A stretch of DNA of 64,000 nucleotides from Pinus tabuliformis (GCA_031772625.1 CM062818.1:1683050167-1683114166); one strand, 5' to 3'; positions 1 to 12,927 are shown, numbered from the stretch's first letter. The notes: generated by a model not told the origin, from the sequence alone. A program made the numbers and translations.

Positions 1-59
1 TTTTTTCCTTAAATAATCACGAGGTTATTGTGCAAGAGGTTTAGTGAAGATAACAACAA

Positions 60-1910
60 CTTGTTCCTTGGTTGAGATATATTCTAACTTACGATCTCAT
101 CAACCTCCTATTCCATATGAAAATGGTACTTTAGGGGGATATGCTTGGTTTTTGAATGAAGAATAGGATTTTTTGGATATCCTAATTGCACTTGTGTTAT
201 CATAGATGATTGGAATGGGTTTATCTTAAGTAACTTTCATATCTTGTATAGTTTGTTTCATCCACAAAATATGAGTGCAATTAGATGTAGCTACTATATA
301 TTCAATTTCAACAATAGAAAGGAAGATACATGATAACTATTTGTTCAACCAAATTACTAAGTGATTCCCAAGAAAGACAACACCACCTCTTGTGCTTTTA
401 CTATCATCTAGTTTTCTACCCCAATAAGCATTTGTGTATGTAGTTAATGAAAAATATTGACCCTTTGGATACCATAGACCATAGTCCATTGTAGCTCCTA
501 AATATCTGAGAATCATCTTGGGAGCTAACAAATGGATTTGTTTGGGGGTTTACTAATACATTGAAACTACACCAACATATTGCATAATATTTATTTGTGA
601 GACATTTAGATACAAAATACTACCTATTATTGATGTATACAATTTTTTATCTACGTCTGGTGACTCATCATCTTTGTTAAGCTTGCATCCAATGACCATA
701 GGAGTGATGACAATATAACATTCTTCCATCCCAAAATTCTTTAGCATTTCTTTGAGATACTTGCCTTAGGAAATGGATATACCTTTATTTGATTGAATAC
801 TATCCAATCCAAGAAAAAATGAGAGTTCCCAAATCATGCAAGTATCAAACTCAATTTGCATATATGCCATAGATTTTTGACTAAGTAAATCTGCATCACT
901 ACCAAAAATGATCTCATCGACATAAACAACATTAATTAAAATATTTTCGTTCATAGTTTTAATATACAAGTTACTTTTAGTTGTTCCTATTTTAAATCCT
1001 TGTTGTTATAGATACTTGTTTATTCTAGAATACCGGGCCCTGAGTGCATATTTAAGTCCATACCATGCCTTCTTTAACCTACATAATACCTCAGTATTTT
1101 TGGATAGATAAAATCCTTCAGGTTGTTCTATGTAAACTTCTCTTTCAAGCTCACCTTTCAACAATGTTGACATTACATCCATCTGATATACTTTAGAACT
1201 TTTGCTACAAACAAAAGATAAAAGCACTTTATTTTCCTATAATATTGTAGCATGAAAAAAAGTATCATCAAAATCAATTCATTCAATCGGAGCATAGCGT
1301 GTGCATACTAATATGGCATTATTTATTTCCACCCATCCATTTTCATTTTACTTTTTCCTAAAGACCCATTTTGTGCCAATGACATTTTTATTTATCGGTC
1401 TTGGAACCAATTCCGAAGTCTGATTTTTCTCAATCTGATTCAGTTCCTCATTCATAGCTTTTATCCAATACTCATATTGACTTTCCGAACGAAAATATTT
1501 TGGTTCAATCATGGATAACATAGCAATGTGTGTTTGGCTCAAGAAATTCATTAATCTTCTTCAAGTCAAAATCTCTACTTCCTCATCTACAACAATCTAA
1601 TTGGTGGGATGATTATGTTGTACATACCTTGAGGGAGTTTTTGGGTGAGATAATTATGCCTGTGATTCTTCCTCTTCTCTTGATTCTTCAAGTTGTTTTA
1701 CTTCATCTTCACTATTAGTTTGATCAGGTGGGATGATAAATCTCAGCTACCTTATTTTGAGAGGCAATTCCTCATGTACCTTCACATCAATGCAGTCTGT
1801 TATTTTGCATATTCTTTTACTGTAACATTTGTAACCCTTTCTCTTTCTCAATGGGGCTTCTGTCCCATACAACTCCCTTTTGTTGAGCTTCATAATATGG
1901 TCAAAATTTA
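60..1910 (-). mobile_element. Ty1/copia fossil: end of integrase, RT and RNase H
   Basis: Broken Copia pol fragment, reading right to left. At about 1,880-1,740 the peptides resemble the integrase tail (IDVKVHEELPLK). At 1,551-1,340 the RT start is seen (YWIKAMNEELNQIEKN, NVIGTKWVFRKK). At 1,227-1,006 there is VYQMDVMSTLLKGEL and EVYIEQPEGF, then the VDEIIFGSD region, and at 531-337 the RNase H region (TRGGVVFLGNHLVIW). Many small breaks. It is closely related to the copy at 17.6-19.1 kb: both share the stretch around TTGTTCCTTG...GAGATATATTC. The 3' LTR would lie left of the window. The 170 bases between this fragment and the Gypsy insertion at 2,080 show nothing I recognise. Confidence 0.85.
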
Positions 1911-2079
1911 GGTGTCATAGTTAGTTGTTTTAGCATGTGGTACCAGCTCTTGGTCCTATGGGGTAAATAATAAATTTTGGTGCTAAAGGTTGTAATCCAA
2001 GTCAAAAATAATATGTGTACTGTAATTTACAATGCACACAAGGTCTTGGATCTAGATTTTTATAGAATATGGTCACATC

Positions 2080-2084
2080 ATATG
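2080..2084. repeat. 5-bp target duplication ATATG, left copy
   Basis: ATATG just before the TG of the left LTR at 2,085 is repeated at 15,061-15,065, just after the CA of the right LTR. This fixes both ends of the Gypsy element and shows a normal integrase-mediated insertion. Confidence 0.93.
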
Positions 2085-4185
2085 TGTTGGGTGTAGGAAT
2101 TATACTTAAACAAACTCCTCAACACTTAAATTGTCAACCCGGGGGATTCTTAAACTTAGAGATGAAGCACAGGAAATGCCAGAGATGGTATGAATATTTA
2201 TAATGTCAAAACCTACTTTCTTTAAGGAAAGATTACAGAATCAAACTAAAAAGAAAAAGGCAACTTGAACCATCAAAATAATCTAAGACTGGAACAAGGA
2301 AGAGTGCTTTTGCAAAAAGGGATTTAGAAATAAAGGGGCAATCACTCTAGACAACTATTGATTAACTACTGAGTGTGTGTTTTTCTTTAGCAGAGACACT
2401 TAGCAGTCTCATTAGATGGGCCCTTCAAACCTGCTTCTATAAAGATTTCCTTCCTGCACTTATCTATCTTGCACTATCGTAGTCTGCTTGCACTAATGCA
2501 GGAACAAAGATTTATGCAGAGGGTATAAATGGTGTCTTTACTAAAAGTGCTTTACTTCGTGCAAGGGCTTGAACTTTTTTAGGTTCAGAGCACTCAAATC
2601 CTGTGACAAGAAACTAGTTCTTGCACTAGATCAGAGCTTCTTGCACTTAGCATTTAATTCTTGAAATAAGTGCTTACTCACTACAAGTGTATTATATTGT
2701 GAAATCAAATGGAAACACATAAAAATGAATGTTTCTGATTTTAACAAAGTGCAGAAATAGAGAAACAACCCATATAATTTATCTTGTCATGAAGTATTTG
2801 GTGAAAGCAAGAAAACTGCTAGAAGTAAACTAATAAGGCTTGCTGCATCACACAAACGTGCACTGGTGCAGGTTAATTTCTCTTGCTTGGACCAGGCGGG
2901 GAAAACCAATCAAACAAAACTGTAGAAAATGAATAGCACACCAACGTGCATTGGTGTAGGTTTATTTCTCTTGCTTGGACCAGGCGAGAAAACCAATCCG
3001 AAATCAAGTGCAGGAAAATGAATAGCACACCAACGTGCACCAGTGCAGGTTTATTTCTCTTGCTTGGACCAGGCGGGGAAAAAAAATCTGAAATCAAGTT
3101 CAGGAAAATGAATAGCACACCAACGTGCACTGGTGGAGGTTTATTTCTCCTGCTTGGACCAGGGCGGGAAAACTAATCCGAAATCAGGTGCAGGAAAATG
3201 AAATTTAACTACTTCACACAATGGATCTGCTTTTACTCAAACATGAATACATGAGCTGGAAATTAAATCACACTTGACAATATAAGCATAAATTACAAGA
3301 ACAAAAATTAGGGTAAACGTGCTGAGTTAGCTGGGCCCTAGCCAACTAGCGCGTTTCCCTTTCAAATGGAAACATTGCTCAATACTTTATCAATTCATGA
3401 GCTTTCAAACACAGAAATACAATTTATGAAACATGAGATAGAGCTCCCTTTCTTATTAATTCATTGAGGAAAATACATGCGTGAACACATAGTCCAGCCC
3501 AGATTCGGGTGATAACAAAATACAAGTCTGTTACCACCTCCCTAGTTATATCTCTGTTCTATAAAAAACTATCTCGTCCTATTTACATTCTTCATTATAT
3601 AGATCTTTGGCCAAAGGCCAAAAAGATCATTTAACAAATTACATAACCGATATGCAGAATTTAGCTTCTCGACCTTCAAAATTAGGCAGTTCAATAAAAT
3701 TGGTCGTAGCCAATCTCCAGCTGTTCATTCTTCATAAGTTCTATCTTGGCTGCCTTTAGATTGACCTTGTTGTCGTGGCTGGAGCTCGGCTACCTTCAGA
3801 TCTACCCTGCTGTCGTGGCCGAAGCTGCGCAAAACGAGGCAGTGATCAAGGAGGTCCGGATCTGCTGCAAGGATTCGTTGTGCTGGCACCGGTGCAAGAT
3901 CCGATCCTACACTAAGATCAACAGTCACGGTAAGCACCTGTCTACGAAATAAACATTGGAGATATCGATAAGTTACAAGAGTGATTATAAGCAAGAAATC
4001 ATGTAATAAATAATTAATTAATGCTAAGTTAAGTTTAAAATATGAAATATAAAGTTCGTATGAAATATGTCATCGTTCTTGGACTAATGCAAGATGAGGG
4101 TGTATAAGAGAGGTAAAACAACGGTAAATGGCTATAATTTAGGAAGGGAAAAATGGACAAAAGAGAGCAAATTAGGGGGCTAACA
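2085..4185 (-). repeat. 3' LTR of the Gypsy element, 2,101 bp
   Basis: Begins TGTTGGGT and ends GGGGCTAACA; aligns end to end with 12,949-15,060. It contains four tandem units of about 88 bp and several copies of the TGCAC-NN-GTGCA palindrome. Confidence 0.95.
2851..3200. repeat. Tandem repeat, about 88 bp x 4, in the left LTR
   Basis: Units start near 2,851, 2,937, 3,027 and 3,115. Each has the order ACGTGCACTGGTGCAGG, TTATTTCTC, CTTGGACCAGGCGGG, AAACCAATC, then AAATGAATAGCACAC. Each unit carries one palindromic GTGCAC-type core. The same array exists in the right LTR, so it predates this insertion. Confidence 0.9.
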
Positions 4186-4200
4186 TCCTCCCTCCCTAAA
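4186..4200 (-). other. Polypurine tract
   Basis: Read on the minus strand, this is a pure-purine run (AGGGAGGGAGGA) touching the start of the 3' LTR. This is the expected plus-strand primer site. Confidence 0.88.
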
Positions 4201-4239
4201 CTATTGTGTGTCCTCACACAAATCTTTACCTCTGCAAAA

Positions 4240-5950
4240 AGCTTCAAAACTTTTTGCATTCCAGCTCAATCCTGCTCTAGCATACTATCATCAGGCTGCA
4301 ATGTTTCAGACTTCTTCTTTATGATGTTCTTTAATTTCTTTGTCACCTTTTTAAGTCGCTTGAAACATTGCGCAGCTCAGTACTTCCAGACTTTAACTTC
4401 TCTTTTCTTTTTCTGGATCTCCGCCATCAATTCTCCTCTACTTTGTTCTTTATCCTCCTGTGCTTTGGCTACAAGCTGCTCTAAGTTCTGCACTTGAAGC
4501 TCTAGTTCAACTACTCGAGCAACAGGAGTTACCAAATCTTTTTCCTTTTCTGTTTTGGTAGGGGCTGTGTCTTCCTCAGGGACCTCAATATCCGCCATGG
4601 TTACATCAGGAAAATCTTCTCCCTCTGATCCCTCTTCTTTTGGTTCTTCATCCTCTGGTTCTTCTTCTTCTGCCTCTCCTTCTTCTGCTTCTTCTTCTTC
4701 TACTTCTTCTTCTGTAGGTTCTGCCTCTTCTTTTTTGGATTCTACCTCTTCTTCTTCAGATTCTTGTCCTCCTGCTTCTTCATCATCTGATTCTTCTCCT
4801 CCTTCTTCTTCTTCTTCTTCTGCTTCTTCGTCGTCTGATTCTTCTCCTCCCGTCTCTTCTTCTTCTGCTTCTTCGTTTGATGCTTCTTTTTCCAGTTCTT
4901 CTTCTCGCACTGGTGCTTCTTCTTGCACTGGTGCAGGAGGGGATTCCACGCCCTATGGGGACTGTGGTTCTTTGCCTACATCAGATACTTTATTCTTTTT
5001 TCGGGGCTTTTTGATGAAATCAACCAACAGAGCATCGTCTTCGACCTCTGCAAATTTTGTTGCGTCCGCAAGGACTGTCAGGTTGTCATTTTTGGGAGTT
5101 TGAGTCTGTACTGGCGGCGTAGAAGGGGTCTCTTCAACTGGTGCACTAACTGTCTTCTTATTTGAAGATGAGGCCTTTTCTGCTTTTTCAGATCGTTTCC
5201 TTTTTGCACTGGTGCAAGAAGGACTCCCCTTTTCATTTTTTACTTGGGCCCTTGCTTGTGCTGGCGGGGTCCTCTATCTCCTTTCCAGTGGCTGTCCCTT
5301 TGTGCAGCTGTTTTAACAATGCCTCCCATGTCATACCTTTCACTTCTAGCTGTTTCAGGACCAAAATTTTTATCAGGCTGTGGTGATATAGCCTTGTGTC
5401 GACCTGGTCTGCCCGTCCATCCTGCACACTTTTAGCCATTTTCTCCAAGCTCTTAAGTAGAAAATAAGGGAAATTCATCCTCCACTGGACGTGCCGGCCG
5501 ACTTCAAAATGTTGCAGCATTCTAAAATGGTATACCAAGGTGCGGGTGTATCTTCCCTCGCAGGTCACAAACTTCTGTAGGATGAAAAGGAGGTCTTTCC
5601 ACTGACCCAGCAGGGCACTATGCGGAACTCCTACCTTCCAGTCTACCTCTATCTTCTTATCAGTGACGAAACGCTGCCATCACTTCCTTTCTAGCTTCTG
5701 ATTTTTAAACCAATGTTCACCAGTGTTCTCCAAGCCCGTCGCTGCTGCTATAAATTCTTTTGTGACTTTGAATTTGAGAGGCCCAATTTTCACTCGGCCG
5801 TTTCTGAAACTCCTGGCAAGCTATCACGCCACTTCTTTATCGTGCCCGTCAAACTTCTGCAAAAACTGAAGAAAACCCAAGTCTCGCAATAGTGCAAGAC
5901 TATTGCAATACTCGGCAGTCTGCTCTACCTTACTGAGAGACGAGGGTTCG
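4240..5950 (-). pseudogene. Extra ORF region downstream of pol: plant retrotransposon protein with acidic and coiled-coil parts
   Basis: Fossil ORF region lying between integrase and the 3' LTR. The first part (about 5,870-5,230) has motifs such as GPLKFKVTKEFIAAATGL and FPYFLLKSLEKMAKSVQ; I remember these from hypothetical proteins tied to plant Gypsy elements, especially in gymnosperms. The second part, at 4,949-4,377, is very rich in Glu, Asp and Ser and ends in a coiled coil (VVELELQVQNLEQLVAKAQ). The frame is broken a few times. Function unknown. The position is that of the env-like ORF of Athila, but I see no signal peptide or membrane segment. Confidence 0.75.
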
Positions 5951-7270
5951 TTCCGAACAGGTGACATCGCTGCTTAACGATTATGAACAGTTAAGAATTC
6001 TACTTGCAATACTGGGGAAATCGGTTCTTATAAAGAGATCTAATTTTCCACCATCCTTTCCACCTTATCACTCGTTCATTCATCGTAGATGCATGAAAAA
6101 TTTGATGTCAGGTCGAATTGGTACTTGCGGCAGCATTTTAACGGCTAGGTGAGGTAATCATTACGAGTGAAGGACGTTTAATATTATGGCAGAGAGGGGT
6201 AATTATGTCCAAGCAACGGTTAAAACATTTCCTCATTCCTTCATAATTCAAAAAGAGAACTTAGCATTCATTAAAAAAATTATCATCATTTCTAACTTAA
6301 AAACACCTTGTACTTTAAATAATTTTCTCCTAGTTAGTATGATAGCATAAGTACTCGTCGGCTAAATGAAAGGAATTCATATAAATTTCCATGATGACCA
6401 CTTTCCTATGCCGTATGCTATGGAAAAAATAACTTGTACTATGTTTCTAACAGGGTGCATGCTTGCACTGGTTTGCTTGCACCGCTTAAATTATGCTATT
6501 CTACTGGTACCATTCTGCCTTCTTTATCATATAGGACAACATGCTTGCACTAGTGCAAGCATAATATCTAAAAATAGAGAATTTAAATAACATAGGCTGG
6601 ATTTTCACATGACTTCCTCAACTTATACTAAAAATTTGCTTCACCCTTTCTTGATGCTTCAGAGCATATCCTTTTTCTCTGTGCGCGAGATCCTGCAATA
6701 AATTCATGAGGAAATAAAGAAGTGGGAAAAGGGAGATTTCAGAATGGGAAGGGATTCTATTACAGGGATTCCAGGAATAGTACCAAAAGAGGGAATAAAT
6801 AGAATTGGGATAGGGAAAAAAAGTTCAAGGGTAAGTGGGATTTCTCCGAAGCAGACAGGGTAAATTTAGAAGAATGTGGGAATGTTAATCATTCTGGGAC
6901 TGAAGAAGAAAACTGAGGGGATATTACAAAATTGGAATATGAAGAAAGGCAGAAAAATTTCTGGAAGGTCTGCCTGCATTGGTGCAAGAAAAAATAACTG
7001 CAGCGAAAATTAAGCGTTACTGGAGTAAAAATATCCATGCTAATTACCCCAACTGTATAAAGGTTGGTTCTGTTGAACCTGCTTTTACTTGGTAGTCGCT
7101 AGAATATCTAAAGAGCAAGCAACATTTTCTTTTTATTAGAAACTTTTGATCTTCCTGCTAGCAGGCTGATTTTCAGGTTGATCCTTCTGCAATCATGTTA
7201 GCGAACTGATTTTCATAATTACAAGAAAATAATTTTTAGTTACTTTTTCTTTTTAAAGAAGAAAGAGAAT
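5951..7270. other. Noncoding spacer between integrase and the extra ORF
   Basis: About 1.3 kb with no long frame. It holds several TTGCAC...GTGCAA palindromes (6,468, 6,541 and 6,974) and purine-rich stretches at 6,720-6,960. It could hold a splice acceptor or promoter for the extra ORF, but nothing clear is visible. Confidence 0.6.
6541..6562. repeat. Perfect 22-bp palindrome
   Basis: The inner 20 bases are TGCTTGCACTAGTGCAAGCA, flanked by A and T, making a perfect inverted repeat with no spacer. It is the longest member of a palindrome family found across this Gypsy element. Confidence 0.95.
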
Positions 7271-8640
7271 TCATGTTTTCAAAAGGTTGGTATTACCATT
7301 TACCACTACCGTCCCAAATTGTTGTTGGACTTGTTGTGTAAAATCTTTCCTGGTAGGTGGCTGAAAATACTTCTTTAACCTGTGTCCATTTACCAAGAAT
7401 ACTAAATTTTGTCCATCAATAGTTTTAAATTCTACTGCTCCATTCTCAAATACTCGGATCACTTCATAAGGTCCCATCCAACATGTATGTAATTTTCCTT
7501 TAAAGATTTTAAATCTAGAATCATAAAGGAGCACCCAATCACCTAGTTGGAATTGATTTTTTTGAATAGAATTTTCATGCCACCTTTTACGTTGCTGCTG
7601 AATTAGTATGTTCTGCTGAACAACATCCCTACGAAATTCATCTAACTCATTTAATTGGAGAAGACGTTGTTGTTGTGCCTCAGAGAGATCTAGTCCTAAC
7701 TGAACTGCAGTTCTGAAAGTTTTGATCTGGAATTCAATTGGTAACAGAACTTGTTTGCCATATACCAGCTCATATGGTGTATGTCCCGTGCTATTTCTCC
7801 AAGTGGTTCTGTATGCCCACAAAACCTCTGGTAATCGTTCAGCCCAATCCTTCCCATGCATATTTACTGTCTTTTTCAGAATGGACTCGATCACTTTGTT
7901 TGTGGATTCCACTTGGCTATTTGCTTGTGGGTGATACGGCGTGGATTTCCTGTGCCAGATCTTATATTTCTCCATCACACCCTGTACCAGATTAGAAATA
8001 AACTGCATACCATTTTTAGAAACAATTTCTCTAGGCACACCAAACCTAGTAAAGATTTCAGTAAAAAGAAAATCAACAACAAATTTTTCTGTAGCTAAAG
8101 AAACAGCTTTAGCTTCTACCCATTTCGTAACAAAATCTGTACAAACCAAGATATGCCTTTTACTTAATGATGTTGGATTTATTGCCCTACAAAATCAATA
8201 GCCAATTTTTCAAATGGCTCAATCATAACTTGGGGGCATAAAGGAATTTCATTGGTTTGATTAGGCTGGCCCATTCGCTGACAGCTATCACAATGCCTGA
8301 CACACTATTTGGCATCCTTAAACAAGGAAGGCCAAAAGTAACCAGTATGAAATACTTTATATGCAGTCCGCTTATCAGCGAAGTGGCCTCCACAAGGTTC
8401 ATCATGAGCAGATTTCAATATGTTAAACACTTCCTCCTCTCTTACACACCTATGGATAATCAGATCCGGACCAGTGTAAAAGAGATCTCCTTGAATCCAG
8501 GAATATGCACCACTTTTCTGAACAATATTCCACTTTTCACGAGCGGACAAGTGGGGTGGTGTTTTCCCAGTAACCAAGCAATTAGTAATGTCAGCAAACC
8601 ACGGGCAATCTTTTGACATAGCAAAAATATGTTCATCCAG
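7271..8640 (-). pseudogene. Gypsy integrase domain
   Basis: Fossil integrase. The zinc-binding part lies near 8,450-8,310 (EEVFNILKSAHDEPCGGHF, then YFWPSLFKDA). The catalytic core is at 8,149-7,700 (TDFVTKWVEA, IVSKNGMQFIS, STPYHPQANSQVE, EVLWAYRTTWRNSTG, TPYELVYGK). The C-terminal DNA-binding part is at 7,560-7,340 (WVLLYDSRFKIFKGKL, WMGPYEV, NGHRLKKYF). The long C-terminal 292-residue portion is uninterrupted, so integrase is the best preserved part of this element. Confidence 0.92.
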
Positions 8641-8759
8641 AAAATCATCATTAACAGGAGTTTCTTCACCAGGATTATCTAATCTAGAAAGAAAATCTGC
8701 TACAACATTAGATTTTCCTGGTTTATCAACAATAGTAATATTAAATTATTGCAACAATA

Positions 8760-10000
8760 GTCACCACCTAGTCACTCTACCACTAGTTAATGGTTTATTC
8801 ATCAAATATTTAATCGTGGAATGATCAGTATGTACAAATACTTCATATCTTGTAATATAGTGCCTGAACTTATTAATTGCAAAAATTACAGCTAAAAACT
8901 CTTTCTCTGTAACTGTATAATTTAATTCAGCAGAAGACAAATTCTTACTAATATAATAAATAACATAGGATTGTTTATTTTCCTCTTGTCCTAAAGCTAC
9001 ACCAATAGCCAAATTTGAAGCATCAGAGGAAATATGAAAAGGCAGAGACTAGTTAGGACCTCTTAAAACTAGTGCATGTATTAAATTTTCCTTCAATGTT
9101 TCAAAAGACTGTTGGCAAGCTGTGGTCCAAGAAAATTCACTATCCTTAGCTAGAATTCGGAAAAGAGGAGCAGTTATCTTAGAAAAAATTTCAATGAATC
9201 TCCTATAGTAACCAACATGTCCTAAAAAACCTCTTACTTCCCTTTGAGTTTTGGGTGCAGGAAGATGTAGAATGATTTCGATCTTTGCTGGATCAACCTG
9301 GATACCTTTACTAGAAATCAAATGGCCAAGTACCACTCCCGGTTTGCACATTAATCTACATTTCTTGTCACTCAAGGCGAGATGGGCTTCCTAACAACGA
9401 AGAAGTACCTTTTCCAGATTTTTGAGAGTTTCCAGAAAAGAATCACCAAACACACAAAAGTCATCCATATAAATTTCTACAAATTCTAGATTAGAAAAAA
9501 TGGCCAGGACTGCCCTTTGAAAGGTAGTCAGGGCATCACATAAACCAAAGGGGAGCACTCTATAAGCAAATGTACCCCATGGACATGTAAAATTAGTTTT
9601 ATCCTGATCTTCAGGTGCAATCTGTATCTGGTTATAACCACTGAAGCCATCCAAAAAGGAAAAATATTTCTTTCCTGCAAGGGTATCAAGCACCTGGTCA
9701 ATGAAAGGGACAAGGAAGTAATCTTTGAGAGTGGCTTTGTTTAATTCTCCATAATCAATACAAATATGTCATCTTCCATATTTCTTAGGTACTAGCACTA
9801 ATGGAGAGACCCACTGACTATCAGAAATGGGATACATAAAACCAACATCCAAGAGTTTCTGTACTTCTTCCTTCACAATATCTCTCAGAGATGGATTCAT
9901 TCGCCTCTGGGGTTGTTAGACAGGTCGGGTCCCTTCCTGAATATAGATATGATGTGTACAAGTTTCTGGGGGAATACCCTTCATATCTTCATAGACCCAT
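8760..10000 (-). pseudogene. Gypsy reverse transcriptase and RNase H domains
   Basis: Fossil RT-RNase H. The RT palm is read at 9,693-9,391: FSFLDGFSGYNQI, the CPWGTFAYRVLPFGL box and the YMDD catalytic motif, in the usual Gypsy order. The connection domain at 9,375-9,049 has LGHLISSKGIQVDPAKI and VRGFLGHVGYYRRFI. RNase H at 9,012-8,761 has YYISKNLSSAELNYTVTEKE, FRHYITRYEVFVHTDHSTIKYL. A few breaks occur across the region. Confidence 0.93.
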
Positions 10001-10307
10001 GCAAAGGCACTAAGATGGTTTTGCAACAAACTCACAAGCTACTCTCGCTGAGATGAGTCCAAATATGAACTAATATACAAGGATTTACCGGGCTAATCTC
10101 AACAAGAGTGGCATCAGGCTCAGGAGTACTCAAGGGGGTGGTAAAATGCAGCGGTACAAAAGAATGAGAATCATGGTTATCTTGAAAATCTAGGCTGAAA
10201 ATCTGGCTCAATAGCTCAAAATTAGGCATAGTGTCTAGATTATTCAGGAAATCTTGAATCTCATCTTCTTGTGAAGACCCAGTATGCTGATGGATAAAGG
10301 AAATGGG

Positions 10308-11126
10308 CTAAGTCTCCTCATCACTGCTCTGATCCAACCATAAATTATCTCGAAGGTCCTGAATGGATCTGGTAGGGGGGTATAAGGTAACTTTCTTCCT
10401 AGAATCTCCATGCGAAATATACATATCACCGGAGCGACATCCAATATATGCATCGGTTGTAGCAAGCCATGGTCGACCCAAGATCAAGGGATGTCCTCCT
10501 ACTGGGTTCTTTGGCTGAAGCACAATGAAATCAGCAGGATATTCCCAAGAATCTAATGAGATGATCACATCGTCCAATACTCCTTTTGGCTTAATTTTAG
10601 ATCTATCCGCTAATTCAAGCATAGTGGGAGTAGGGCGAAGATGAGATAACCGAAGTTGATCCATGGTTTTCTTAGTCATGACATTAATGGCTGCCCCCAG
10701 GTCTATAAGAACATTAGAGACAAGGACATTACCAATCTGAACTGAGATAACAAGGTTTCTAGGATTAGTATATTTTTCCATAGACACACATCCCGTCATC
10801 AACTCTGCTGCCCTACCAACAAATTGAATGGTTTGGGGTTCCAATCTCTTCCTCCCGGGTTTCTTGAGACAGAGTTCCTTAATAATCTTGGTACAAATAG
10901 GGATCTCTTTGATGGCTTGGAGCAAAGGTATCTTAATGAAAAGATTCTGAAGCTCTGATGCCAAGCTAGTCTCAGAAATAGGCTCACTTCTTTCCATTAC
11001 TAGCCTCTCTGGGAAGGGAGGTTGGTTGGAAGAATATGGCAAGGATTCAAAGGGTAAGGGTTGCTTAGTGACAGCTTTCGGAGAATGATTAAGAGTTTCC
11101 TCATCTTCTCTCTCTTCAACAATCAC
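10308..11126 (-). pseudogene. Gypsy aspartic protease region
   Basis: The window holds an uninterrupted 272-residue frame. The retropepsin core is VLIDLGAAINVMTKKTMDQL, followed by the flap-like KGVLDDVIISLDSWEYPADF and the ILGRPWLATTDAYIG box (roughly residues 125-225). The DLGA version of the active site is usual for Tat/Athila-type elements. It would cut the gag-pol polyprotein inside virus-like particles. Confidence 0.92.
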
Positions 11127-11488
11127 TCTAGGTTGCTTTTGATTTTCTGATGTTACAGTCCTTCCCGATCTTAATTGAATATCATGAACCCCAACTGGAA
11201 TAGCATGTACTAAAATAAAGGTGGGTTTGTTACATAGATCATTTGCACTACTTTATTGTTTTTAGGATTGGGCATAGGTTGAGCAGGCAAATGAGGAGGT
11301 CGAAAAGGTGGAGGTAAAGGTAATGGTGGAGTAGACTGACTCAGAGGTTGAGGCATTGAATAAGGTGTATGTGTAGATGGATATGATTGCATGGGTGGTT
11401 GGTAGGAATATGGAGAATGAGTTGGCCCTCTCCAACCTTGTTGCCATGGTTGAGAAGGTTGCCCATGCTAATATTGGTTCCCATACTG

Positions 11489-12611
11489 TCACTGCTGATT
11501 AGTGTTATGATAAGAATATGCATGTGAATTATAACCAAAATAGTGTGGAGAAAATTCAGGAGCCATACCTGCACCTACTTGAGGCCAATTTCTTTTTGCT
11601 CCCATAGCATACAAGTATTCAACTTCAGGCTGTCCCCCTGTAAATACAACTTTAAGTCTTGGTATAGAGGGACATTTTTCTATGATATGGTCTTCTGCAC
11701 AAATAACACACTTATTAGTTTCTTTCAAATTAAGAGGACATTCTTTAGGAGGATGCTTGTCTCTACATTTAGGACAAAAAATACTTAATGACTCTTATTC
11801 CTTCATGAGTTTTTGCTGAAATTTTAAAGAGTCCAACTGTTTGGTAACAGTATTCATTATATCAATTTTCATGTTTTCCATTTTATTTTCTAGTCTAATA
11901 ATCATAGCATCAGTAGATTCGGTTTTTTTTACTTCTGCTTCGAGTTCCTCTACCAGATCTATACTGATTTCTTGAAAATTTCCTGCACAATTCACAAATT
12001 TGTTCGAAAGTTTGCTGAGAAATATCACCTTGTCCTAACATATTTAAATTATTTCTAGCATTATCAGTAAGTCCTCTTAAGAACAAGGTTCTAATAGTAC
12101 TGGAATCAAGCTTAAGTTTCGACCTTTGTAAAATATACAGAAATATTTCTAGGTAATCTTCAAGAGTTTCATCATCATCTTGTATGATTGTAAAAATTTC
12201 ATCCTGCATGTCCCGAGTTTTTCAATATTCTTGATATTTAGACAAAAACACTCTCTTCATCTGTTCCCAAGAGGCTATAGTGTTTCCTCCTAACCCCATA
12301 AACCAGCGTAAAGCTGAGTCCTTGAGAGTAACAGGAAATAATCTTAGCTTCTGAGCATCAGTTGAATAATCATAACTTCTACACAGAATATCAAACTCAA
12401 ATAAAAAAGAGTCAGGATCTTCATGAACTTTACCATGGAAATGAGGGAGAGCTGATGGTGGAATATTCTTCATTTGTGCCACAGTATCGGGGTCCACAAT
12501 TGGAAACACAAAAGTGGATTGTTCCCCACTTACCTGGTTTTCACCAATCCCTTCCACATGATCTTCATGGTCTGCCATTGTTTCCCTTTTGCTCCCAACA
12601 GACTGAACCAC
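11489..12611 (-). pseudogene. Gypsy gag with proline-rich tail and two CCHC knuckles
   Basis: Fossil gag. The capsid-like part at 12,611-12,222 has IPPSALPHFHGKVHEDPDSF and DSALRWFMGLGGNTIASWEQ, a standard plant retrotransposon gag pattern. A coiled segment follows near 12,000-11,800. Then come two zinc knuckles of the form CX2CX3HX4C, at about 11,775 and 11,700 (the second is CVICAEDHIIEKC). A Pro/Gln/Tyr-rich tail runs to about 11,210. A few breaks. Confidence 0.9.
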
Positions 12612-12927
12612 AGCTGAGCTATTGTCACCAGAATCTAGGTGGACTGTTCCTGCATGATGTTTTAAATTGGATTGGGCTTCTTGCTCACAGAAGGAGACCC
12701 AATATGAGAATTGTTCTCAGAATTCTTTCGGTCCTTAGTGGGCTTTGAACCCCTACCTTTTCTAGGCATTCATTTAAAAAAGAAAGAAAAATAACAAAAC
12801 AATTTCTAATGCTGTCAGAAATCAATCAGCACCAGTAAAATTCCTTTAAAGAAGATTTTCCTGCAAAAAATAAAGGAAAAATTACCTCTATTGTATAATC
12901 AGAAAATTCTTACCAAATCAAATTGCC

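Noticed and set aside
2946-3176. Short frames across the 88-bp LTR repeats, on both strands
   Set aside because: They arise from the tandem repeat itself, and both strands are equally open.
4555-5103. A 182-codon Ser-rich frame on the plus strand
   Set aside because: It is the mirror of the Glu-rich extra ORF on the minus strand (GAA/GAG read as TTC/CTC/TCT). The minus frame fits the element's direction and ends in a coiled coil.
4377-5568. Calling the extra ORF of the first Gypsy an envelope gene
   Set aside because: The position matches, but there is no signal peptide, transmembrane segment or furin-type site.
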